Positions 24,472-36,175 of a stretch of DNA of 64,000 nt are shown one piece after another (position 1 is the stretch's first letter; each line of letters opens with the position of its first letter). This DNA comes from Hedera helix (lineage: Eukaryota; Streptophyta; Magnoliopsida; Apiales; Araliaceae): assembly GCA_947179155.2 (NCBI GenBank), contig OX359264.1, forward strand, positions 7,852,501 to 7,916,500, read 5' to 3'. The notes below the pieces were generated by a model. It did not search any database. It was not told where the DNA came from and was given only the letters and a program-made list of their open reading frames with translations. The position numbers were made by a program, and so were the translations under genes.

Positions 24472-25795
24472 TTGAATCCTTTCTCCTTCCGATCTGGTAA
24501 ACCTGCTATCTCTTCTTCTTTTCTCTCCCAACCGGATACTCTCGTCCTCTTTAAAAATTTCTTACACTTAGAATATAAAGTGAGGGTCTGAGTGAGAGAA
24601 GACAGGAATTAGTAGCTGCAATTTCTCCCTGTTTCATCAGCCTTCCTAGTCTCTCGGGTACCTCCCTATAGCTACAAATACCGCCGAGCTACACACCTTG
24701 GGTTTCCTATAGGGCTGCCTAATCATCCACTATCTACTAACTCCCTGATTTCCAATTTTTTTGTGTCACATTCCATCCGCACATGTTATCCCAAAATGAG
24801 TGTCATCAGCTTAATGGATACTTCACTAAAGTTACTTGGATTGGGCTAGGAAGCAAAACACATTGCTCACTCCCTTAGTTTAAAACAAGAGTTAGGTTGT
24901 TAAAAAAATTTGGGCTGCATGCCTAAGGAAAAGAAAACTGCTACGGAAATGGTTAATTTTAATAATCACTTGGGTTCTAATTAAAATATATAATCCCCAA
25001 AATGTTAATTACATATTATTGAACTTTATCACCACATTAGTTTAATTCGTTGAATTAATTAGCATTAATACAATACATTAATTAAATTTATCATTTAATT
25101 AATTGATGTATTATTCTAGTCTTTAAAAATAATTCATATTTAAGTTAGTAATTAGATAACTCAAATTTAATTACACCCTTATGGAATTAGTTAATTAATT
25201 TAATTATACAACAATTTAAGCCCATCTCATGTTGGCTTTCCTTTCATTCCTAAAATAAATATACATTTATAATAATGTATATTAGCATCACATATCATAA
25301 TGAATATTTCATTCACACTATTATCAATCTTATCAATAATTTGATATTAATTTACCTAGGTTGGTCCATAATTTAAATTATCCCTTAATTGGATCTCCTA
25401 GAAATTTAATCGCGCAATAATCATGTCGTGATTATTTAACTTTTTAACCGTTGGTCAAGGCTAACATCCGCGCTGTGTTAATTACATAACAAAGCTTAGT
25501 AATCAACTTAATTAATACCTTAACTTGATTTACTTTTATTTCCTAGTTAATTCGAATTAAATTAACTAGTTACAGAATATCACAAGTGGTAGATATCATA
25601 CGCCACAAAATTTTCTGGCTCGAAATTTCCCGGTCATTACAGGTTTCCTCACATTGGGAAAAGACTTAATATTTTAGTGTTTTAAAAACTAAAGGGGTGG
25701 TCCATATATATAAGTAAAGGGAAGGGGAATGCTTTAGTGGGTGGGTGATGTGGGACTTTTATTTTAAAAAAATAATAGCCGGGTATTACATAAAC

Positions 25796-26596
25796 AATTC
25801 TTGATCCAAATCTTTTCGATTGAGTAATTTCAGGAATAAAAATCTCTTTTGCTTTTGCTATAAAAAAAATTAGCAACACATTATAGTGTTCACTCCCGAG
25901 TCTATTTCGTTCCCAAATGATACTCTTGTTTGACTATCAACTCTCTTCTAAGTACTTTAAATTAATGTTTGTTCAAGATATACTTTAATGGAGCACTGTA
26001 CTTTTTGAAATTTTAAATAAAGATGGTATGGAATTTTGGAAAAATGTACTACCAGCATGTAACAGTCTCAGTTAGAGACTGAAGTTACGGGACAAAACAG
26101 AGAAAATATTTTTAGAAAATAGAGAGAGTTGAAGAGAGACAAGAAGCAGAAGCCAAGAGAGAAAGAAGTCAATTATTTCATTCCAACGGTCTATGCGTCT
26201 TCTCCTGTACAACTGACTCCTGCAGAAAACAAGACGCTCTAACTTTGATTATTTTTGTTGAAGTTAATTTATTTGATCTTCATAGCTTCTTTTCCACTAG
26301 TATTATATGCAAAATCTTATCATCTATAAGTAGCAACTTTATGTGTTCTGATCCATCTCAAGTGTGCTTCAGCAAGTTCTTCTCTTCATTCAGGTTCGAG
26401 ATGATAAGCTATTTTGTTGTGAAGTTATCTCGACTCTTTGATATTTATGTTTGGTTGTCTTGGTTTATTTCTGTTTTAGCAAGAAGGCTTGAATGATAAA
26501 TAGATTTAGTATATGGGGTTATTGGATTTGAATTTTTTTCTTGCAGTGTTGTGTATGCACTTATTTTTGTGACGATATTTTTTGGGAGAGTAGTTT
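25796..26596. other. Unassigned stretch between two LTR insertions
   Basis: No gene or transposon protein was recognised. Bases 26320-26400 resemble 30830-30900, so this stretch belongs to the repeated unit described at 30530-31215. Confidence 0.5.
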
Positions 26597-29500
26597 TGTG
26601 ACGCCCCTAAATTCAGGTTCCAAATACCCGGATCCGGTCATCACGATCCAATATAAACATTCACCTCTAAACAACATACAATAACTAAACGCGGAATAAT
26701 AAACATATGTTGTTCATTCAAAATGTGTCACTAGTCCCAAGATACGATAGCCTTACACAAAAATACACAAATACCCTTAATATAGTACTTAGGGTTTATA
26801 TTACATAACAATTAATTTAATTAACTATAAGGCTGCATCTCGAAATCTATCACTTCATCTTTCATTTACCCTTATTCTTTCCCGAAGTCTCGGGTTGCAC
26901 TGCAATAAGGTTTTATGATATAGCAAGAGTGAGCAACTAGTTTGCTCAATAAGTTTAAATAATAACAAGGAACAATATATCATGAATGAAAGGGAATAAC
27001 TGAACAATTCAATAATGTGAATAACATAAGCAGGAATAATAACTTGCTTTTAAAATTATGATAGTCAAATAGACTATGAACTATAAATATCCACTGGAGT
27101 CAATAGCAGGTTGACCCAATGGTTACTATCAGAAATATGTACCCGAGGGGATCAACCTCAGTACAATATGTGTATACATAACATTTAATTTCCGTATTTT
27201 CTACCTAATATTAGATACAGGGTACTCCCCTATAATAAAGGGGTGTTCATAATAGTCTAAGAATCTGTATCTTCAATGATTTGGATAGCTTTTAAAATCT
27301 TTAACATAAATATCTAGTCGAACAATGACTTAGACCTACTTTGAACAGTTCTTTAAACAATAGAACAATAATTAAGTTCAAGTCAATTACTGTACGATAT
27401 CAAGTGCAATAAGTGCGAATAACAACAATATCGATGTGGAATAATTGTAAAGTAATTAAACCACTCAAAGCATGCTTGGAAATAACAGTTCAAGCTTAGA
27501 TAAATAAATTGCTCAATGAAATGAGTTTAGAGATAAGGAACTTGCATGTCTGCTCAGTTACAATAAATGTCTAGCTTTAACTAACTGACTTTGAAAAGAC
27601 CTAACATTAATAAAGTTGGTCTAATAATTAGTACGGCGTATTTGCACAACTATACGCTCACTAAGGTACTTATTTATCATATAAGTACTAACACATAATT
27701 TACATTAGTCGAAATAATATTATTAACCTTATAGACCCTCAATCAAATTAGGTTAATAATTTAATAAGTTAGAAAATATTTTTCTTAAGCGTTGGACACT
27801 TATTAAACCCTTAAACAACTTATTACAATTGTTTAATTAAAGTATAATTAAATTAAATTTATTTTATTAATTCAATCTCTATTTAATTACTATTTAATCT
27901 TGGTTAAATAAAAATTAATTAATTAACTCTAGTTATTATTTAAAATAAATAATAACTAATTGTACTTACTAATTATTTAATCACAATTAAATAATAAATA
28001 ATTATTGATTTAATTTTAACCTTCGTTAATTTAATATTAATCAATTAATAATTAATTAATTAATTAACCTAACTTATTATTTAATTTAAGGAAATTAAAT
28101 AATATTTTACTAATTTTAATCCTCTTTAATTATTATTTAATGCCAATTAAATAATAATTAATTATTTAATTATTTTTAATTATTATTTAAGGTTAAATAA
28201 AATTTAATTTATTTATCCTTATTTATTATTTAAATTAAATAACTTAATTTCCCTTAATCATTATTTAATGCTAATTAAATAATAATTAATTACTTAATTA
28301 TCCTTATTTATTATTTAATAATATTTAAATAATAAATAGTTAATTTATAAATTTTTATCTCTCTTTAATTATTATTTAATAGGAATTAAATAATAATTGC
28401 TAATTTATCACCTTTATTTATTATTAACATTTTAAATAATAAATAACTAATAAATTTATTTAACTTAACCATGATTTAGCTAACTAGATTAATATTTAAA
28501 TATTAAACTTAATTAAAAATATCCTCCCCAATATCATTTTTGTATTATTATTATTTTTGTTATAATTTTAAATTAGTTTTTAAATATTTAAATTAATTAA
28601 ATTTAACCCGGATGACATTTCTGTAAATAAGTTGAAAACTGATCCGAGGGCAAAATAGTAATTTCGCCGAGAAAAACACGGAGGGGCAGAATTGTAATTT
28701 CCGCCAAAATCCTTTACCGCGCATTGCGCGTGCATCACTGATACGACTCAAAACGATGCCGTTTTGAGAAGCCGAAGATGGCTTCCGCACGTACGCGCAT
28801 GGAGTAACTTTACCGGCACCAAACGACGTCGTTTGGCTCCGCGTTTTTCAGTGAACAGTGGTCCGCGCATTGCGCGGCCAGTGCTTTTTTTTTTTCTTCT
28901 CCAGCAGAATGTGAACAGTGCATTTTTTAACTAAAATTATACCTTCAATAAATCTTTAACTCTTAAAAAAAAATCCAAAAAAATTACTAATCACCTTATA
29001 TTAATTTATAACATGAAAAATTAATTTTTCATGATTTAATATCATTATTTTTTTATAAAAAATTTTACATCACATAAACTAACACAAATCATAACTTTTT
29101 GTGTATAACTTCATTTTGAGTGATTCAAACTTTGTTTTTCTCATGATTTAATGTTCTATAATATTAGAACATCAAACCTAAGTTTTATAAAAATATTTTT
29201 GGTCATAAATTTCAAAACTTTATTATACACTACTAAACACATATTTGAGCATACAAAATATACCAAAATACAAACCAAGCATATTAAGCTCAAGCGTGGC
29301 ATAAATATTACCACTACACATTATTAACTATATTAACATATTTGTACTAACATGATAATTTATTTAATTTAAAAACAAAAATTAGATTTAGAATAACCAT
29401 TACCTTGATTTAATGACTATTCTCCTTTTTCTTCCAAAATAGGTGGTGAATCTTGAAGACATAAACCAAGAACTCCTTCTCCTCTCTTAGTATTTTGCTC

Positions 29501-30463
29501 TCAATATTTTCTCACACTCTCAAATGCTCTCTAACTCTCTCTTTTGGACTTAGAGAAAATAATGAAATAAAATCTACCAATTTCAAGTATACTTGCAAAA
29601 TTATTAGATACACATAATATATCTAATAATTTAGATCATGCCCCTAGATGACAACTTACACAAGGAATGGGTTAAATGACACATTAAGTGAAAAGAGGAA
29701 TGGTCCATGTACTTGAAAAATCAAACAAGCAATCCATTAATTAAATAAATGAAAAATAAACTAAAATAAAAATAAAATATTAATTTTCTCTCTCCTCCAC
29801 CCACATGGTCGGCTGATAGCCTTTTTCTTGTCCCAAAATTATTGTCATATTCATTTTACTTTAATAATTATTAGTTAATTTAAGTATTTTTCAAGTGGGC
29901 CAATTATTGGGCTTTATTTAAAATACCAATTAGGCTTCTATTAAATTGTTTGGGCTATTAATTTGTCAAATTTTATTATTCTCCACTTGGGCTACTAATT
30001 GACCCATGTTGGGCTAATTTAATAATTTACACATTAATTATTCAATCCATGATTAAATAAATAATTAGATTGAATAAATAATTAAATATTCTAACCCATA
30101 AGTATTAAATTACTAAATGGACTAATAAATATTATTATTAATATTTCACATTATTTACATTAATTAATAATCATATTAATTAATTTATTATATTTAATTC
30201 ACTCATTATATTCAATTTAATTGAATATTTAATTAATAGGAAACTTATCAATTATTTTGATATTAAAACTTTAGGGTTTGTTCACTAATTTAATAACATA
30301 TTAATGACCTCCTTCAATTAATTCTAGTAATTAATTACATAATTATTTAATTACGTAATTAATTAATCACATAAAAAGATTTAAATAATCTCGTAAAACT
30401 AACTCGTTGGAAATTAAATTAATAATTTAATTAATAATGACGTGGAAATTCTAGGACATTACA
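26597..30463 (-). mobile_element. Solo LTR of the same group (3867 bp)
   Basis: The ends are TGTGACGCCCCTAAATTCAGG and GGACATTACA. The target duplication AGTTT occurs at 26592-26596 and 30464-30468. There are no internal coding regions or primer sites. It shares terminal motifs, the GTGAGCAAC block and an AT-palindrome field (27840-28480) with the level-2 LTR. It also contains a GC-rich patch of four palindromes (28718-28877). Confidence 0.85.
27840..28480. repeat. AT-rich palindromic repeat field in the solo LTR
   Basis: About ten units of TTATTATTTAAT followed by ATTAAATAATAATTAATTA, the same design as 11990-13380. Confidence 0.8.
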
Positions 30464-30468
30464 AGTTT

Positions 30469-31275
30469 GTTGTTGTGCTAGGAAAAATTATGTCTCGTCT
30501 TGACTGCCAAAGGCTGCGTTTGTGAGTTTTCAACCTTATAAGGCTATTATATGTTGGTAAAATGAGTTAGAACATTCCATTGTTAGCCGCCTATTTGTTT
30601 TGGTGTCACTTTGAAGGTGCATTGTGAGGTTGAAACGAAGATTTCTCTCTTGTTTGTGTTATTTCGAGGGTGAATGTGGGGGTTGTACTGATAGTTTGAA
30701 GGTGCATTGCTATGGCAGTTTGAATAACAGGGGCTGTTTTTGTGCTCAAGTATAGCATGCTGATACATCTCTTTTGACAAGAGTCATGTGTGCATATTAC
30801 TTATTATGCTTATTGGTGCTGCATTTTTTGAGATCTTTTATTGCAACTTTATGTGCCCTGGTCCTTCTCAAGTGTGATTCAATAAGTTCTTCTCCTCATT
30901 CAACCTTATGATACCAGCCTATAAGTTGGTAAAATGAGTAACAACATTGCATTGTTAGCCTAATTGTTTTGGTGTCTTTGAAAGTGGATTGCAGGGGTTG
31001 AAATGAAGATTTCTTTTTTGTTGGTATTACTTATAGTTAATAATTGTGCTTCATGGATGGCGCTGGTATGATGCTGTTCCAATTTGAATAACCATAGGAG
31101 AGTTATTCTTGTTCTAAATTATAGTATACTTGTACATCTCTTTTGACAAGATTCATGCGTATTAGTTATTATGCTTGTTGGTGCTGTATATCTTGATGCC
31201 TTTTGTGTAGCAATTAGTAATTAAAAGGCTTTGTAAAACCAAAACTCAGCTCAGTTCAATATAATTATAACATGG
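30469..31275. repeat. Tandem duplication of about 370 bp in unassigned DNA
   Basis: Unit A (about 30530-30900) and unit B (about 30900-31215) share several blocks: TTGGTAAAATGAGT, CATTGTTAGCC, GTTTTGGTGTC, GAAGATTTCT and CATCTCTTTTGACAAGA. A partial third unit lies at 26320-26400, left of the solo LTR. Nothing coding was recognised. Confidence 0.65.
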
Positions 31276-31329
31276 ATTGTGAACAGTGCGTGGAATCAGA
31301 ACATTTTTAGAGGGGGGAACAAATACATC

Positions 31330-31687
31330 AATAAAAAAAATTTATTTATTGACGCTTAGAGTGCTTCTTTCGGTTGTACGACTGAGAGGAGACAACTGTA
31401 TCTTGCGAGTCTGCATAGTTTGAAAATGTCTCAAAATTTATTCGTTTTCAATTGTTGAAAAAAATATCATTCTCAATATAAATTACCAAACTGTCATTCA
31501 TTCACTCGTCTATCATTTTATTATGTAAGTCAGTCTTGACAATTTTCATCGCAGATAATATTTTTTCAACAGTAGCAGTCGCAACTACTAAAACCAAAAC
31601 CAACTCGAACAATCGATATACGTAACTCCGGATCACTAACAATATCATTTAGATTGAACTCCACATGTGAATTTTTTATACCACCAC
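31330..31687 (-). pseudogene. hAT transposase C-terminal (dimerisation) fragment
   Basis: On the minus strand this encodes VVATATVEKI, then AMKIVKTDLHNKMIDEWMND and SLVIYIENDIF. This matches the hAT C-terminal dimerisation domain (A-T-x-E-R-x-FSAMKIIKT...RMGDEWLND). Stops and a frame change follow. It is the far end of the same deleted transposase. Confidence 0.7.
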
Positions 31688-34483
31688 TGTAAGACCCCGA
31701 ATTTTATGAAATATAAAAATTAATTTTTCTTCATATATATTTTTCCTGAAACAGTAAGTGGTTAAATTAACGAAATTGAAAGTTAAGGATGTTATGTGTA
31801 AATTTTATTTTGTCGGACAATATTCGTTTTGTCGGGGAATATTCGTTTTGTCGGGGAATATTCGGGCCGTACGACGGCGCCGAAATAACTAATTATTGGT
31901 GGAGCCCACAACGGAATAATTGTCGGATATAGAAAACGACAGAAGTAACATTTTTAAATAAAAATAGTCAACGGTGTTAACTGTTAAAATACCGGTGATA
32001 AAAGTATAGTAGCATACGGTAATTTATGGTATTTTATTGTGGCACACGGTATTCTACAGTAGCACACGGTATTGCACAGTGTCTTATATTATTGACACCG
32101 TAACTGTTACGCATCATTTCATCAATAATTGTCACTGCATAATATTTTATATTATCAATTCAATTATTGTTGCTACACAGTATTTTGCATTATTGATTCA
32201 ATAATTGTCATTACACTGTATTTCATATCATCGAGTCAATAATTGTTGGTGCACTGTAGTTTAAAATTATTGAACCTAATAATTGTCACAGTTGCAAATA
32301 TACTGTAATTTATATTATTAAATTAATAATAATCTGTAACGTGTTTATTACATTATTGTTGTAGCATTATTTCATTTTATATGTTGGACCCACAGGAAAA
32401 ATAAAAAATTTTATTTTTCAAAAGTTACTATTCACTCCCGGGATTTACTATTCATTCCCGGAAAAGTTACTATTCACTGACGGAAGTCACTGTTCATCTC
32501 GGGAAAGTTACTGTTCATCTGCCGACAAAAGTTACTGTTCATTACTGTTCACTTTTTGAAAATTTTAAAGTTACTGTGCAAAGTTACTGTGCAAGTATTG
32601 AAAATTTTTAAAAACGTTTGCGCAGCCTCTGCTGAATTTTTTTTTTAGTTCACCTACCACGCATAGTAACCTCTTTTCTCCTATAAATAGCTTGTTCAGC
32701 TGAATAGAAAAATCACACCTAAAACATAAAATTTTTCTATAAGAATTTTATGAGTTTTCTCTGAGAATAGTAAGGCTATTTTGAGTGTTTGAAAGCCAAA
32801 AGGAGTGCAGGAATTTTTCAAGTAAGTCTTTTATTAAAGAGTAGTAATTTTATAAATTCCTATTTTTCACGGTATTCACAAATCTTCCTTTAGAAGACTC
32901 TTCTTTGAGAAGATTCATTTTTAAAAGCTTTCTTTGGAAGATTTATTTTGGAATATTATTTTTAAAACTATTTTAAAGTTGGTATTTTATACTACAAAAA
33001 TTATGTTAAATATATATAATTTTGATAGTTCATAATATATGAGTTATCATACACTTTGAAGTTTACATGTTGTAATTACTAATTTTATTATAAATATATA
33101 GGTTGATCAATCTCATTTAAATCAATATCCAGTCACGTGTTAAGGTAAGAAATGTCATTTTTTTTACACTCTTGAACTTGCTACGGTAAGGAATATTATT
33201 TTTTCACACTCTTAAATTTATTATGGTAAAGGATGTTAATTTTCTTTCATACTCTTAAATCGAAACTTATTATGGAACTATTGCTTCTATAATTTCTGAA
33301 AATATTATATGTTCCATAATAGTTAAACTTCATTATTTCAACTGAACCTTCCTATTTTCTGAAACTTTCTATTGAACTGTAACCGTTATTCTGAACTGTG
33401 GATCTTGAATATCATTTTTAAATTTCACTCCACATCATGTTGACAATTTGGATATTGTTTGAATTTGCACAAAGTAAACTTCCGATACTTATTGTTTATC
33501 TTGTTTCTTCTGTTCATCATTTGTATCACTGTTATTTGTATTAACCATCAAGAATCAAGCTGTTGTGAATATCTGTGGCCGGGGGCACATGTGTGATATA
33601 ATTGTTGAACAGATGATAGGTTAAAGGCGATATACTAGGTTAAAGGCGATACATCTGTTCGGTGTCTTTTATGGCACGTGGTGAATGTTCTCTTTGGCCC
33701 GTAGTGCAAAGATGAACTGTTGTTTGGTATGATTATAACCAAAGGCTGAATCTGGTATAATCATGACCGTTGGTATTATATTGAAAGTTCTCTTTGGCCC
33801 GTAGTGCATAGATGAACTGTTGTTTGGTATGATTATGACCAAAGGCTGAATCTGGTATAATCATGACCGCTGGTGCTATATTGAATATCTTTGGCCCGTA
33901 GTGCATAGATGAACTGTTGATTTGCATGATTATGACCAGGAACTGTGAATTTTTATTATCATGACTAACGGTATTTCAGATGATAAAAGTTGATGATGTT
34001 TTTACTAAAAAGAGAAGCGAGTGGACATTAGGGTCTGCATTATTCTTCTAATAGATTGCTTATTCCGCTGCTATTATTGATCTGAACATTATTCAAGAAT
34101 TTAACTGCAGTTTTTGATATACACCTTGTATTCTGTTGTATTCTATCAAGAACTCACCTGTTGAAGGCTAATGATAATTTATTCGTCATTATCTTAGTCA
34201 TGATATTTCTTACTGGGCTATTTGAGCTCACCCTTTTGTTCCATTATTTTTCAACAGGATATGAGAACGTAGCTGGGTCTAGCCGGGGAATGGAGTGGGA
34301 GTCCGAGGGATATATATTATAGTCTTCACGTGTTGTAAAATAGTGTGACAATAATAGTGAAGACTTAGTTGTGTATTATTATACACGGTATTGTTGTACG
34401 TTGTGCTTTGTTGTAATAATTTTGTTGTAGTCTTTTGACGACTCAAGTTTGGGCTGTGTGGGCCTAGATTTGGGGGCGTCACA
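31688..34483 (+). mobile_element. Solo LTR of the array family, inserted in the hAT element (2796 bp)
   Basis: It starts TGTAAGACCCCGAATTTTATG and ends GGGGGCGTCACA, with target duplication ACCAC at 31683-31687 and 34484-34488. It is clearly homologous to the array LTRs but on the opposite strand, shorter and more diverged. The TATA box TATAAATAG lies near 32682. Bases 32420-32560 repeat a GTTACTATTCACTCCCGG-like unit. Bases 33690-33910 carry a repeated CTTTGGCCCGTAGTGCA unit. Confidence 0.85.
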
Positions 34484-34561
34484 ACCACTTGCTTCGAAAC
34501 TTGGTAATTGATTATTAGAATAATCAACAGTTCTTGGTCGCTTAATCAAATATTTATCCAT
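34484..34561 (-). pseudogene. hAT transposase N-terminal fragment
   Basis: The ATG at 34561 opens MDKYLIKRPRTVDYSNNQ, like the start of plant zinc-finger MYM/TTF-type hAT transposases. The frame enters the LTR insertion at 34483. Past the LTR (from 31687) it continues with a block resembling VEFNLNDIVSDPELR, typical of the next part of these N-termini. Confidence 0.6.
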
Positions 34562-34951
34562 AATCTAGAATAAATAAAAACATCAATTGTTAATCAATAA
34601 ATATACCATCATTATATCATCAATATACCATCAGTATACTGTATACCATAAATATACCATTTCTCAAATTTATATTCAAATTCATTTTGCCCAATTATAG
34701 TATTTCACAATAATTTCATCAATTTAAACATTTTATAATAATTTTATCATTCATCAATTCAAACATTTCATCAACTAACCTAATTCAATTATTTCACAAA
34801 TAATATATCATAATTCATAAATATACAATGAAAATAACATATAATCTTTAATTCATTATTCATTGCAATTAAATTCTATTGAACTACGCCAACCGATATA
34901 CCGGGGTCATATGACCCCCCTCGACCCCTTAGTTCCGCCAGTGATTGTGAA

Positions 34952-35111
34952 TGTTTAAGGAGCTTGAAAAGTTTATTCATTTTCATCTTTTCATGAGTGT
35001 TGGGTTGGGAATATTCTATACTCTCTTCGAAATAAAAGATGCTCCAAATTGTTTACAAATACCTTATTACAAAAATAAATGCATGTTTGATTTGGAGTTT
35101 TGAAACTTTTA
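34952..35111. other. Short intergenic stretch
   Basis: Lies between the hAT element and the second MITE; nothing recognised. Confidence 0.5.
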
Positions 35112-35460
35112 GGTTATGTTTGTTTGTTAAAAAAATATTTGGGACTATTTGTATTAATTTAACATTATTTCTGACTGTTTTATCCATGATGGAGATTAAT
35201 AGTTACTTAAATAGTTCTATGAATTTTATTTTATTTTATCGTTCCTAAGGTTATTATGTGGGATTATATAATCTCATGAAAAATTTGAAATTAATATTCC
35301 ACCTCGTTTTAAGCTATTAAATAATTTTATAAGACTAATAATCCCTTATCAATATCAAGAGATTAATAATCTCTCGTCAAAAGATTAAATAGTGAAAAAT
35401 AGTATTAAATTAAGATAAATAATCCAATCACAAGTATATTTTTTATAAACAAACAAAATC
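35112..35460. mobile_element. Tourist-like MITE, copy 2
   Basis: A 349-bp relative of the element at 3418. The left end is GGTTATGTTTGTTTGTTAAA and the right end, reversed, is GATTTTGTTTGTTTATAAAA. It is flanked by TTA at 35109-35111 and 35461-35463. Both copies share the inner GGACTATTTGTATTAATTTAA-like block and GATTAATAATC hairpins. It sits about 700 bp upstream of the helicase start codon. Confidence 0.7.
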
Positions 35461-35463
35461 TTA

Positions 35464-36175
35464 AAATTTAAACATCTTATTTACTTATATGAATTTATTT
35501 CAAACGCACTTTTTAATTACAGCTTTAAAGTCCCAAGCTCACCACACCTTTTTGGTGCGATGCTTACGAAATTGAAAACTATCTAAACTAAACGAACTTT
35601 TTCGACACATCAAATGCATTAAAATGAATAAGCCCTAAATAGCTTCTTTCTTTTAAAAAAAGTAATAAAAAAATATTTCACCTGCTTTTTATTTGTATTT
35701 ATGTGGGGCCAAATCAAAACTCAAAATAACAATTTTACATATATTATAACCAAATATTACTCCAAATATTATATATATCTCTGTCATTAAAAAATAATAC
35801 CTTATAGAGTTCTCCACGTACACTTGTCCAACTCAAAAAACACACATCAAAGGAGAAAGTGACCAAGGTTGACACTCCTACTCCTACCCTGGTCTACACT
35901 GTATAGAGGAGCATCAATCAATAACCGGCACAAACCCATATAAGTAGTGCAAGCCGAAAGCCAAAATCAAAGCCCTCGGTCAAATCCATTATTTTCCAAA
36001 TGGGGTTGAGCTAAAGACTCCAGATGTCACCCTTTGGCCGTTGATACCTGTAAACCAATATTCGCCATTATTGTATTTTTTTTCTGCGAACTCCCCTTGC
36101 CTATATAGAACTTTTAACTATTGATACAGAAAGTCGAAATTGAAGGATTTTTGTTTTGTTATAGTGATAGCTGTG
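35464..36175 (+). promoter_or_regulatory. Upstream region of the helicase gene
   Basis: Two TATA-like sites are visible, CATATAAG near 35938 and CTATATAGA near 36100, but the transcription start cannot be told from sequence. A 5'UTR intron cannot be excluded. The rest is unassigned AT-rich sequence. Confidence 0.4.

Larger units (their letters stand above)
10164..25641 (-). mobile_element. Nest level 2: solo LTR (about 5.0 kb without the inner array)
   Basis: The ends are TGTGACGCCCCCAAATC at 10164 and GGTCATTACA at 25641. The target duplication GGTTT occurs at 10159-10163 and 25642-25646. Without the level-3 array it is about 5002 bp and shows no primer site, gag or pol, so it is a long solo LTR. 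The terminal motif and a shared block around GCAAGGGTGAGCAAC link it to the solo LTR at 26597. It is notable for tandem repeats at 10880-11045 and 11270-11480 and a palindrome-rich AT tract at about 11990-13380. Confidence 0.85.
8433..25790 (-). mobile_element. Nest level 1: solo LTR (about 1.9 kb without insertions)
   Basis: The ends are TGTAACACCCCC at 8433 and GGGTATTACA at 25790. The 5-bp target duplication TAAAC occurs at 8428-8432 and 25791-25795. Removing the level-2 insertion (10164-25641 plus one duplication) leaves about 1875 bp with no internal domain, so this is a solo LTR left by LTR-LTR recombination. Minus orientation is inferred from end similarity to the array LTRs. It holds ACTGAACTGA short repeats (8640-8790), a (TTA)n tract and a 14-bp direct repeat pair (see findings). 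Confidence 0.8.
31284..34943 (-). mobile_element. Internally deleted hAT transposon, split by a solo LTR
   Basis: Ends: CAGTGCGTGGAA at 31284 and, on the minus strand, CACTGGCGGAAC at 34943. Both are flanked by the exact 8-bp duplication ATTGTGAA (31276-31283 and 34944-34951), the length hAT transposases make. Without the LTR it is about 859 bp. It keeps the transposase start (minus strand from 34561: MDKYLIKRPRTVDYSNNQ) joined to the C-terminal hAT dimerisation region. The middle, including the catalytic core, is absent, so it is non-autonomous. Confidence 0.8.

Noticed and set aside
36140..36175. Upstream in-frame extension of helicase exon 1 starting at TTG
   Set aside because: Family members begin MNNR, which matches the ATG at 36176; the extension is 5'UTR.
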